NCBI GenBank assembly: GCA_035772405.1
Contig: JAYKKM010000159.1
Span: forward strand, 1,184,501-1,248,500
From: Chrysogorgia sp. JL179-B06
Lineage: Eukaryota; Cnidaria; Anthozoa; Scleralcyonacea; Chrysogorgiidae
Reading direction: 5' to 3'
DNA length: 64,000 nt
Of this stretch, positions 44,110 to 54,499 are shown in pieces; within the stretch, counting starts at the first letter, position 1, and every line of letters begins with the position of its first letter. Position numbers and translations under genes: made by a program. The notes below the pieces were generated by a model. That model was given only the letters and a program-made list of their open reading frames with translations, did no database searches and was not told the DNA's origin.

Positions 44110-44790
44110 ACCGTTAAAAATCAAGACAAAAAAATGAAGGAATGATAAATTAAAAGATTAAAACTCACTGAAAGGATGTCCGTTGTGGGATTTGAACTCG
44201 CCATACTCGGCATCGCAACCCTTAAAACTAACCACCACGCTAAGACAGCACGATCGACAGAAAGCAAAATAATAATACTTATTTACAGTCGTTTGCTGAT
44301 TAAATAACCGGCTGCCGATCATAACACTTCGTGTTTCATTAACAGATATCGCACGTAGATTTTGAATGTTATCTCGGCCAATATGTACTCGATTTCAATC
44401 CTGAAATCAGATTCGGAATTGCCGAGTCTTAATACATATAATACGTGTGTATTATATTCCGAGAGAGTCCATATACGCTTCGTAAAAACGGTTTATCTAC
44501 TTATATTATTTTTATATATTATTGTCGTATATTATTTTGAACGTTATCTCGATAAATATTTAACCGTTTTCAATTCTGAAAACAGATTTGGAATTAGCGA
44601 GTCTAAATACATAACACACGTACCTGTTATATACGCAAAGGTGTATACTCTTCGTAAAAACCTCTTTATGTAGTTCGTCAAATTACCACTCGCGAATGGC
44701 CGCCATTTGGTTGTCTTCAAATTTTGTCCGATTAAAACGGATCACCCAAAACGACATTTTACTAACCTTATAAGGAGTTATCCTACCATG
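44110..44790 (-). repeat. Interspersed repeat X with tRNA-like head
   Basis: An inverted, mostly collinear copy lies at 60783-61490 and a partial one at 48005-48300. The tRNA-like part (about 44165-44262, minus) has GCGTGGTGGTTAG and GAGTTCAAATCCC as A and B box candidates. It runs from the tRNA-like head to TAAGCCGCACATGG next to (TA)n. Confidence 0.75.
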
Positions 44791-44795
44791 TGCGG

Positions 44796-44889
<94 letters not shown>
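44796..44889. repeat. (TA)n microsatellite
   Basis: Separates repeat X from the 276-bp array. Confidence 0.95.
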
Positions 44890-44891
<2 letters not shown>

Positions 44892-46284
44892 TAATATCAA
44901 ACTACATGTTGAAAGGATTTATGGTGAAGGAAAATTTCGAGTGTTGGAATACATACATTTTAAGACCAAACCGGGACCAGTTGCGAAAAATGCAACTTAG
45001 CGGCCTTCCGGTAGGAATTGAACCCGCGACTCTGCGATTGCTAGTGCAGTGCTCTGACCACTGAGCTACGGAAGCCGTTGCCGAGAGCCTAGTCACGAGT
45101 TCTGTATATATGGTGGTAATGCCGGGATAAGATTCTGGGTATATTATAGGTAATATTTGGCATTTCACTCGATCAAACTACATGTTGAAAGGATTTATGG
45201 TGAAGGAAAATTTCGAGTGTTGGAATACATACATTTTAAGACCAAACCGGGACCAGTTGCGAAAAATGCAACTTAGCGGCCTTCCGGTAGGAATTGAACC
45301 CGCGACTCTGCGATTGCTAGTGCAGTGCTCTGACCACTGAGCTACGGAAGCCGTTGCCGAGAGCCTAGTCACGAGTTCTGTATATATGGTGGTAATGCCG
45401 GGATAAGATTCTGGGTATATTATAGGTAATATTTGGCATTTCACTCGATCAAACTACATGTTGAAAGGATTTATGGTGAAGGAAAATTTCGAGTGTTGGA
45501 ATACATACATTTTAAGACCAAACCGGGACCAGTTGCGAAAAATGCAACTTAGCGGCCTTCCGGTAGGAATTGAACCCGCGACTCTGCGATTGCTAGTGCA
45601 GTGCTCTGACCACTGAGCTACGGAAGCCGTTGCCGAGAGCCTAGTCACGAGTTCTGTATATATGGTGGTAATGCCGGGATAAGATTCTGGGTATATTATA
45701 GGTAATATTTGGCATTTCACTCGATCAAACTACATGTTGAAAGGATTTATGGTGAAGGAAAATTTCGAGTGTTGGAATACATACATTTTAAGACCAAACC
45801 GGGACCAGTTGCGAAAAATGCAACTTAGCGGCCTTCCGGTAGGAATTGAACCCGCGACTCTGCGATTGCTAGTGCAGTGCTCTGACCACTGAGCTACGGA
45901 AGCCGTTGCCGAGAGCCTAGTCACGAGTTCTGTATATATGGTGGTAATGCCGGGATAAGATTCTGGGTATATTATAGGTAATATTTGGCATTTCACTCGA
46001 TCAAACTACATGTTGAAAGGATTTATGGTGAAGGAAAATTTCGAGTGTTGGAATACATACATTTTAAGACCAAACCGGGACCAGTTGCGAAAAATGCAAC
46101 TTAGCGGCCTTCCGGTAGGAATTGAACCCGCGACTCTGCGATTGCTAGTGCAGTGCTCTGACCACTGAGCTACGGAAGCCGTTGCCGAGAGCCTAGTCAC
46201 GAGTTCTGTATATATGGTGGTAATGCCGGGATAAGATTCTGGGTATATTATAGGTAATATTTGGCATTTCACTCGATCAAACTA
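44892..46284 (-). repeat. Five tandem 276-bp tRNA-like units, minus orientation
   Basis: Exact 276-base period. tRNA-like parts at 45002-45076, 45278-45352, 45554-45628, 45830-45904 and 46106-46180. Units appear identical. Forms the left arm of a palindrome centred near 46290. Confidence 0.95.
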
Positions 46285-46290
46285 CATGTT

Positions 46291-47961
46291 GAATAAATCC
46301 TTTCAACATGTAGTTTGATCGAGTGAAATGCCAAATATTACCTATAATATACCCAGAATCTTATCCCGGCATTACCACCATATATACAGAACTCGTGACT
46401 AGGCTCTCGGCAACGGCTTCCGTAGCTCAGTGGTCAGAGCACTGCACTAGCAATCGCAGAGTCGCGGGTTCAATTCCTACCGGAAGGCCGCTAAGTTGCA
46501 TTTTTCGCAACTGGTCCCGGTTTGGTCTTAAAATGTATGTATTCCAACACTCGAAATTTTCCTTCACCATAAATCCTTTCAACATGTAGTTTGATCGAGT
46601 GAAATGCCAAATATTACCTATAATATACCCAGAATCTTATCCCGGCATTACCACCATATATACAGAACTCGTGACTAGGCTCTCGGCAACGGCTTCCGTA
46701 GCTCAGTGGTCAGAGCACTGCACTAGCAATCGCAGAGTCGCGGGTTCAATTCCTACCGGAAGGCCGCTAAGTTGCATTTTTCGCAACTGGTCCCGGTTTG
46801 GTCTTAAAATGTATGTATTCCAACACTCGAAATTTTCCTTCACCATAAATCCTTTCAACATGTAGTTTGATCGAGTGAAATGCCAAATATTACCTATAAT
46901 ATACCCAGAATCTTATCCCGGCATTACCACCATATATACAGAACTCGTGACTAGGCTCTCGGCAACGGCTTCCGTAGCTCAGTGGTCAGAGTACTGCACT
47001 AGCAATCGCAGAGTCGCGGGTTCAATTCCTACCGGAAGGCCGCTAAGTTGCATTTTTCGCAACTGGTCCCGGTTTGGTCTTAAAATGTATGTATTCCAAC
47101 ACTCGAAATTTTCCTTCACCATAAATCCTTTCAACATGTAGTTTGATCGAGTGAAATGCCAAATATTACCTATAATATACCCAGAATCTTATCCCGGCAT
47201 TACCACCATATATACAGAACTCGTGACTAGGCTCTCGGCAACGGCTTCCGTAGCTCAGTGGTCAGAGCACTGCACTAGCAATCGCAGAGTCGCGGGTTCA
47301 ATTCCTACCGGAAGGCCGCTAAGTTGCATTTTTCGCAACTGGTCCCGGTTTGGTCTTAAAATGTATGTATTCCAACACTCGAAATTTTCCTTCACCATAA
47401 ATCCTTTCAACATGTAGTTTGATCGAGTGAAATGCCAAATATTACCTATAATATACCCAGAATCTTATCCCGGCATTACCACCATATATACAGAACTCGT
47501 GACTAGGCTCTCGGCAACGGCTTCCGTAGCTCAGTGGTCAGAGCACTGCACTAGCAATCGCAGAGTCGCGGGTTCAATTCCTACCGGAAGGCCGCTAAGT
47601 TGCATTTTTCGCAACTGGTCCCGGTTTGGTCTTAAAATGTATGTATTCCAACACTCGAAATTTTCCTTCACCATAAATCCTTTCAACATGTAGTTTGATC
47701 GAGTGAAATGCCAAATATTACCTATAATATACCCAGAATCTTATCCCGGCATTACCACCATATATACAGAACTCGTGACTAGGCTCTCGGCAACGGCTTC
47801 CGTAGCTCAGTGGTCAGAGCACTGCACTAGCAATCGCAGAGTCGCGGGTTCAATTCCTACCGGAAGGCCGCTAAGTTGCATTTTTCGCAACTGGTCCCGG
47901 TTTGGTCTTAAAATGTATGTATTCCAACACTCGAAATTTTCCTTCACCATAAATCCTTTCA
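46291..47961 (+). repeat. Six tandem 276-bp tRNA-like units, plus orientation
   Basis: tRNA-like parts at 46415-46489, 46691-46765, 46967-47041, 47243-47317, 47519-47593 and 47795-47869. Units are near identical (one G-to-A difference in the third, in the D arm at 46991). The last unit ends CCTTTCAA followed by a TA run. Confidence 0.95.
46415..46489 (+). ncRNA. tRNA-Ala(AGC)-like sequence, representative of 11 array copies
   Basis: Acceptor GCTTCCG against CGGAAGG (first pair mismatched), T8 A9, D stem GCTC/GAGC, A box TAGCTCAGTGG exact, and anticodon arm CTGCA-CTAGCAAT-CGCAG with AGC in anticodon position but one extra loop base. B box GGTTCAATTCC fits the consensus. The T stem has two weak pairs. 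A TTTTT run about 17 bases after the acceptor could end pol III transcription. Good promoter, poor tRNA fold: more likely a SINE-type RNA than a working tRNA. Confidence 0.7.
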
Positions 47962-47984
47962 ATATATATATATATATATATATA

Positions 47985-48300
47985 CGAACTTTTCGTGAGA
48001 AATCGATCCCTGCCACGTGGTACATGGTAGGGTAACTCCTTATAAGGTAGTAAAATGTCGTTTTGGGTGATCCGTTTGAATCGGACACAATTTGAAGACA
48101 ACCAAATGGCGGCTATTCGCTAGTGGTAATTAAGAGGTTTTTACATAAAGAGGTTTTTACGAAGAGTATACACCTTTGCGTATATAATTGCAGGTACGTG
48201 CGTTATGTATTTGGACTCGTTAATTCCAAATCTGTTTTCAGAATTGAAATCGAGTAAATATTGGCCGAGATAACGTCCAAAATCTTATCGACAGAGACTA
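47985..48300 (+). repeat. Dispersed ATCCCTGCC repeat end joined to partial repeat X
   Basis: GAACTTTTCGTGAGAAATCG (inverted copy of 2040-2066) then GGTAGGGTAACTCCTTATAA, as at 60790. Confidence 0.7.
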
Positions 48301-48650
48301 CAAATACAAATATGCGGCGGTCTGGGGACCATGGATGGGAAAAGAAACTCTAGGGGTGGAGTGGGGTGGGGTGGGGAGAAGTGGTAGAAAAGGCGAGCGA
48401 GGGGATTATTGAGGATACGTATTTCTAGTTGGTAAATCAACATTAGCTGATGGTAAATCATAAAGAATAAATCAACATCAAGATGAAAATTTAGTTGGTG
48501 ATAATAGAAACAAAGTTTTATCTAAAGGTAGCGTGTTTGTGCAGAGAAACAAATTATTTGGAAATAAAGCCACTTACTTGAAAATAACTGAAGAAATTAT
48601 AAACATTTGCTTTTATCCAACCTATCCTCCCCTTTATTAATTAAAGGACA
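48301..48650. other. No gene recognised; GGGGTGGGGTGGGG tract near 48360
   Basis: Short G-rich repeats and AT-rich sequence, nothing coding. Confidence 0.4.
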
Positions 48651-49011
48651 TTGGCAACAAAAATTAAGTTTATCTAACATGAAAGATCTCGTAAAATGAT
48701 AGAGTAACACCTTTTACAACTTTTCCGTGTTTTATGGTCTCTGAGGTCAGATAGTGGGTAGAGAATTTTCACTCATTAAAAATGTCTTATATCTCAGTGA
48801 CTGCTAAATTTAAAACATTCACACTAATATTCTAATGAGTGAACATTCTCTACCCTGCACCTGACGTCAGAGACCATCTCATTTACATAAAAAACAAACT
48901 GAAATATTTCTAAAACAAGGTAAAATACGGCAAAGTTCTAAAAGGTGTTACTCTATCATTTTACGAGTTCTTTCATATTAGATAAACTTGATTTTTGTGA
49001 CCAATGTCGTT
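48651..49011. mobile_element. MITE-like foldback element, ~120-bp arms
   Basis: Left AAGTTTATCTAACATGAAAG and TAAAATGATAGAGTAACACC are matched inverted on the right by GGTGTTACTCTATCATTTTA and CTTTCATATTAGATAAACTT. GACATTGG/CCAATGTC is near the ends. Confidence 0.85.
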
Positions 49012-49206
49012 TATCCCCTCGCCCGGCGCGAAGCGCCGGCCGAAGCCCGAAGGCCTGACTGGCGACGGTGCTAATATCGACCGGCGTTTAGTCTCATCAC
49101 GGGAAATCTTGCGTTTCCAGTCTCACATTCAGTTTATTTGTTTATCCCCTCGCTTGCGAGGGTGATAATCTCGACGTGGCAGGGATCGATTTCTCACGAA
49201 AAGTTC
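49012..49206 (+). repeat. GC-rich dispersed repeat with CCCCTCGC ends
   Basis: TTTATCCCCTCGC occurs at about 49010 and 49141. The segment 49162-49210 repeats 2024-2066. Short GC-rich inverted motifs (GGCGCGAAGCGCC) lie inside. Confidence 0.6.
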
Positions 49207-49230
49207 GTATATATATATATATATATATAT

Positions 49231-49897
49231 ACAAATGGGTGAAAGTAGATTCAAGATACACAGAGTGCTCAAATCCCACCGAAGCAGAACGAGCGTAATA
49301 TAATGCAATCAAGATCCAATGTGCCCTCACTCGCATCACCATAGTGGCTTTATGGCAACTCATGAACTTGGGACTCATGTATGTCAGTTTACACATTGTT
49401 TGTATTCTAGAACCAAAGAGTGCTCAAGAAGTTACAGGAACAACGAGCCTAATACAAATGGGTGAAAGTAGATTCAAGATACACAGAGTGCTCAAATCCC
49501 ACCGAAGCAGAACGAGCGTAATATAATGCAATCAAGATCCAATGTGCCCTCACTCGCATCACCATAGTGGCTTTATGGCAACTCATGAACTTGGGACTCA
49601 TGTATGTCAGTTTACACATTGTTGGTATTCTAGAACCAAAGAGTGCTCAAGAAGTTACAGGAACAACGAGCGTAATACACATGGGTATTACGCTCGTTCT
49701 GCTTCGGTGGGATTTGAGCACTCTGTGTATCTTGAATCTACTTTCACCCATTTGTATTGTTCCTGTAACTTCTTGAGCACTCTTTGGTTCTAGAATACCA
49801 ACAATGTGTAAACTGACATACATGAGTCCCAAGTTCATGAGTTGCCATAAAGCCACTATGGTGATGCGAGTGAGGGCACATTGGATCTTGATTGCAT
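49231..49897. repeat. 223-bp repeat: direct dimer plus inverted copy between TA runs
   Basis: ACAAATGGGTGAAAGTAGAT starts units at 49231 and 49454. At about 49683 the sequence turns back and runs inverted to 49897, where (TA)n starts. No ribozyme or tRNA motif found. Confidence 0.88.
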
Positions 49898-49912
49898 TAT
49901 ATATATATATAC

Positions 49913-50002
<90 letters not shown>

Positions 50003-50004
<2 letters not shown>

Positions 50005-50510
50005 AAAGGATTAATGGTGAAGGAAAATTTCGAGTGTTGGAATACATACATTTTAAGACCAAACCGGGACCAGTTGCGAAAAATGCAACTTAGCGGCCTT
50101 CCGGTAGGAATTGAACCCGCGACCCTGCGATTGCTAGTGCAGCGCTCTGACCACTGAGCTACGGAAGCCGTTGCCGAGAGCCTAGTCACGAGTTCTGTAT
50201 ATATGGTGGTAATGCCGGGATAAGATTCTGGGTATATTATAGGTAATATTTGGCATTTCACTCGATCAAACTACATGTTGAAAGGATTAATGGTGAAGGA
50301 AAATTTCGAGTGTTGGAATACATACATTTTAAGACCAAACCGGGACCAGTTGCGAAAAATGCAACTTAGCGGCCTTCCGGTAGGAATTGAACCCGCGACC
50401 CTGCGATTGCTAGTGCAGCGCTCTGACCACTGAGCTACGGAAGCCGTTGCCGAGAGCCTAGTCACGAGTTCTGTATATATGGTGGTAATGCCGGGATAAG
50501 ATTCTGGGTA
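50003..50510 (-). repeat. Two 276-bp tRNA-like units, interrupted by element C
   Basis: tRNA-like parts at 50095-50169 and 50371-50445, same family but with small differences from the 44.9-48.0 kb array. The second unit is cut at GATTCTGGGTA, and the family resumes at 58166. Confidence 0.92.
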
Positions 50511-50529
50511 CACTGTAAATGAAAAAGGG

Positions 50530-51640
50530 CTGAAACGACCCAAAAAAGGGGGCCGAAACGGTGACCCCAGAATAGATCTTTTTTTGGGGTCAAAATGGCA
50601 CCTATAATAAGATGGCCCCTTAGGGGTGATTTGGCCCCTCCAGGGTATGGGCCGTTTCAGCTTTAAGTAGGGGCTGTTTTGGAAGAAGCAGGGGCTGTTT
50701 CAACTTTTGACCAGGGCCATTTCAGAAAATCGCGGGGCCATTTTGGAAAATCAAGGGGTCGATTTGGCTCCTATTCGGTGGCATTATGGCCCCCAAAAAG
50801 TGTCGATTCAGCTTGCGGAGCGGAGCTATTCTGGCTCCAACAATAGAGAGCAGTTTCAGCCCCCAATGAAGGGCTGTTCTGGAAGAAGCAGGGGCTGTTT
50901 CAACTTTTGACCAGGGCCATTTCAGAAAATCGTGGGGACATTTTGGAAAATCTAGAAGTCAATTTGGCTCCTATTCGGTGGCATTATGGCCCCAAAAAAG
51001 TGTCGATTCAGCTTGCGGAGCGGAGCTATTTTGGCTCCAACAATAGAGAGCAGTTTCAGCCCCCAATGAAGGGCTGTTCTGGAAGAAGCAGGGGCTGTTT
51101 CAACTTTTGACCAGGGCCATTTCAGAAAATCGTGGGGCCATTTTGGAAAATCTAGAAGTCAATTTGGCTCCTATTCGGTGGCATTATGGCCCCAAAAAAG
51201 TGTCGATTCAGCTTGCGGAGCGGTGCTATTTTGGCTCCAACAATAGAGAGCAGTTTCAGCCCCAATGAAGGGCTGTTCTGGAAGAAGCAGGGGCTGTTTC
51301 AACTTTTGACCAGGGCCATTTCAGAAAATCGTGGGGCCATTTTGGAAAATCTAGAAGTCAATTTGGCTCCTATTCGGTGGCATTATGGCCCCAAAAAAGT
51401 GTCGATTCAGCTTGCGGAGCGGAGCTATTTTGGCTCCAACAATGGAGAGCAGTTTCAGCCCCCAATGAAGGGCTGTTCTGGAAGAAGCAGGGGCTGTTTC
51501 AACTTTTGACCAGGGCCATTTCAGAAAATCGCGGGGCCATTTTGGAAAACCAATGAGTCAATTTGGCTCATATTCGGTGGCATTATGGCCCCCAAAAAGT
51601 GTCGATTTAGCTTGCGGAGCGGAGCTATTTTGGCTTATAT
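50530..51640 (+). repeat. Left subterminal repeats of element C, including a 200-bp tandem array
   Basis: GGGGCTGTTTCAACTTTTGA recurs at about 200-base steps (near 50690, 50890, 51090, 51290 and 51490), giving about five units of ~200 bp. Each contains GGGCCATTTTGGAAAATC-type and GGAGCTATTTTGGCTCC motifs. Short repeated frames here are by-products. Confidence 0.9.
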
Positions 51641-52333
51641 TTTAGTCATTATATTCGAACAAAAGATTAAAATACAGCAACTGTACAATATTTAGAATGA
51701 ATAATAATTGTAATAATTTTCATTTGCGAAGTTAACAAAATAAATAATATACGGAACCATAACTAGCAATATTAATAACCTGAAGGCATTGTCTAATATC
51801 ACATTGATTACTGTACTTGCTGTAACCTATTGTGTGAATAGCTTGCGTAAAAGTTCGACTGTCTGAAAAAATAAAGTTTTTCAATTCATTGATAACAATA
51901 ACCTAAAAATAATAGCCAAAATATAAACATGGTTCTCATGAAATACTTATGAAAATGCATTGAAAAATTGCAACCCTTTTGCTTAGTGTTGCCAAGAACT
52001 ACAGTTTCCAAAAAGGATAACACACCCTTGGCGTTACCATAATCTATATTAAAACATAGAAACTTGTCAACAAGGAAAGAACAGCCTCAAAACAGCACTT
52101 GTTTGTTATTATACTCCAATGCAGTTCCAAGGACCACAATATGAGGTTGTTCCAAGTTTGACACAACAAGTTTCACTTTTTCATGCTCCTAAAAATAACA
52201 AATCAGATAAAAATTAATCTGTTGCCTTTCAATATTTTTCGACCTACAGTTCTAGTACAAACTTAATAAAATCTTGAATAATTCTCTATGAAGAAAAAAT
52301 TCCAACTTTCTTCATGACGAGAAATGAAAGACA

Positions 52334-52337
<4 letters not shown>
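51641..52337. other. AT-rich interior of element C, no feature
   Basis: No coding or repeat signal noticed. Confidence 0.4.

Positions 52338-52398
<61 letters not shown>
52338..52398 (+). repeat. Poly-G tract, 61 bases
   Basis: Uninterrupted G run. True length is uncertain because homopolymers sequence poorly. Confidence 0.9.
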
Positions 52399-52719
52399 CG
52401 GAGGAAGGCGTTTAATTGGGCACTATACTATTACCCAGACTACCAACAAGACATTTTCACGGTTATTTTCAGGAATAGAATTGTCCAGTAATTTAACATA
52501 GTTTAATTCATTGGATTTCTGACTCTGCACTCCCCATCCAATCAATAATTTATTTTTTATGGAAATGAGAAATAAATTGGTTTCCATTGCCTGTTTGCTT
52601 GTTTAAATATACTGCATAACACTGTTTTATATATAATACTGCTGTTATGAATGTGGGAGAACTTGGAGTAGACAGACGATACATGGACGATCGTCAAGCT
52701 CGTATCCTCAGAAAAATTA

Positions 52720-52741
52720 TGTCCCAGACAGGAATCGAACC
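52720..52741 (-). repeat. tRNA T-arm-like fragment
   Basis: Minus strand CAGGTTCGATTCCTGTCTGG is a perfect T arm with B box; no D arm is recognisable upstream. Confidence 0.45.
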
Positions 52742-52852
52742 TGTAATATATAACACTGTTTGTTAAGTGTTAAGTTATTTATTAAAATAGAGGCCTTGTC
52801 TTCACCTCATCCATATTCATATATTTAAAGCCATTTATCGCGTAGTTTTCAA

Positions 52853-53375
52853 AGCCGAGTGTTTATTTACAGTTTAAGAGACTGGTAGCTAAACAAATGG
52901 CGGGTAGCTAAAGAAATGGAAATATACCGTCTAGTATGCAATGAATTGCACTCGAAATTATGTACAGATTCCGGAGAAAGGACTAATAATACAAGATTCG
53001 ACACTGAGAAAACGCAGAGATCACAAACACACAACATCATATATACAACCGAAGGAACTGTCTCTTGGGCAACTCTAATCAGATTTAAAAACAGGTTGTT
53101 CAAAGCCGAGTGTTTATTTACAGTTTAAGAGACTGGTAGCTAAACAAATGGCGGACAATATATCGAACCACGACACATGCAAGACAAGAAATGGAAATAT
53201 ACCATCTAGTATGCAATTAATTGCACTCAAAATTATGCGCAGATTCCGGAGAAAGTACTAATAATACAAGATTCGACACTGAGAAAACGCAGAGATCACA
53301 AATACACGCAAAAATCATATATACAACCGAAGGAACTGTCTCTTGGGCAACTCTAATCAGATTGAAACCAGCTTG
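52853..53375 (+). repeat. Tandem duplication, ~250-270-bp unit
   Basis: AGCCGAGTGTTTATTTACAG through CAACTCTAATCAGATT occurs twice, the second copy with about 25 extra bases (GGCGGACAATATATCGAACC region). Confidence 0.88.
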
Positions 53376-54480
53376 TAAACTGATTGAAACCAGCTTGTAA
53401 ACTGACTGAAATGGATGTATTTGAATGGCATGGGAACTGGGAAGCAAGGTCAGTGGTAATTATGATTTCTCCATATTTGTTCTTGTTGAGCATTTGGTCA
53501 ACATTCGTTCGCGATAAACGCATCGTTCAGAACGTAAAAACAGGTTTGCCAATGACATTTCAGTGACTGATACTTCACTTTGCTTGTATCAGATTGAAAT
53601 GATAGGTTTTCTCAAACATCTAGAGACATATTAAGACATTTCTTTATTCTCCCTATGTAATTACTATTATTAATTACTACCAGTGAGAATTGTGTTATAT
53701 ACAGTACATTCCCAACGCGCGTGTGTGGCCTTCATTTCTCGCCATGCAAACAAATGCCCAGAATAACACTGATGTCACTAGTAGCAGAGCTAGCCATATT
53801 GCAGTATTTGCAATACAATACAACAAATAGCACAATTATGTTAGACTGTTAGTTATACAGTGACGCTTAAGAGTTTTGTAACACCTGGCTTTGTGCGTGT
53901 AGTCTCAGTGTACATGCAGAGAAACTACACTCACATGTTGTGTAAGACAATTCTGATATATAGCAAAATTATAAGTTGTGTAGTTGTGTACTGCCGAGGT
54001 TTTAATGCATGTATGTGTGTATTGTATGCATTGTATGTATGTAGAGTGTATATGTGTATATGTATATGTCGAAATGTCAGTAGTGCATTCCTGCAGTTTA
54101 CAAGTTTACAACCCACATTATATATATATAATATATATATATTTATTTCAAAGAAACAAAACACACATTTTTTAATTAACAAAACTATACAGGACAGATA
54201 CATACCATGATGGGCAGTTTGAATTTTTCTATCCAGTTAGTCTTAGCCTTGAATAATTATAAAGAGCATGGTTGTGATATACTGTATGTTCAATTTTACA
54301 ATCTACAGTGTACAGTGCAGTGGTAAATATACATGTATTCCAACACTAATCAAACACACAAACCAGTACTGCAAGCCTGCCTTTGGCATCAGCAAATAAT
54401 TTGTCTGTTTGCAACTTGCAAATCATGATACATACCGTAGATGTGTGAAACTAGCATTAATGTCACTAAATACCTCAACT
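53376..54480. other. Unassigned interior of element C
   Basis: No supported gene. A frame at 53860-54210 is low complexity and lacks motifs. Confidence 0.4.
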
Positions 54481-54499
54481 TATTTTTTGGGCGTTGATC

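Noticed and set aside
44902..48035. Eleven identical 88-residue frames across the 276-bp array
   Set aside because: The frame is created by the repeat and runs through the tRNA-like core; high identity comes from the array, not from protein selection.
50707..51509. Repeated small protein of 67 codons in element C
   Set aside because: By-product of the 200-bp tandem subterminal repeat; no start context or conserved domain.
53860..54210. Cysteine-rich 116-codon frame
   Set aside because: Built on TGTATGTA-type low-complexity sequence; no recognisable cysteine spacing.
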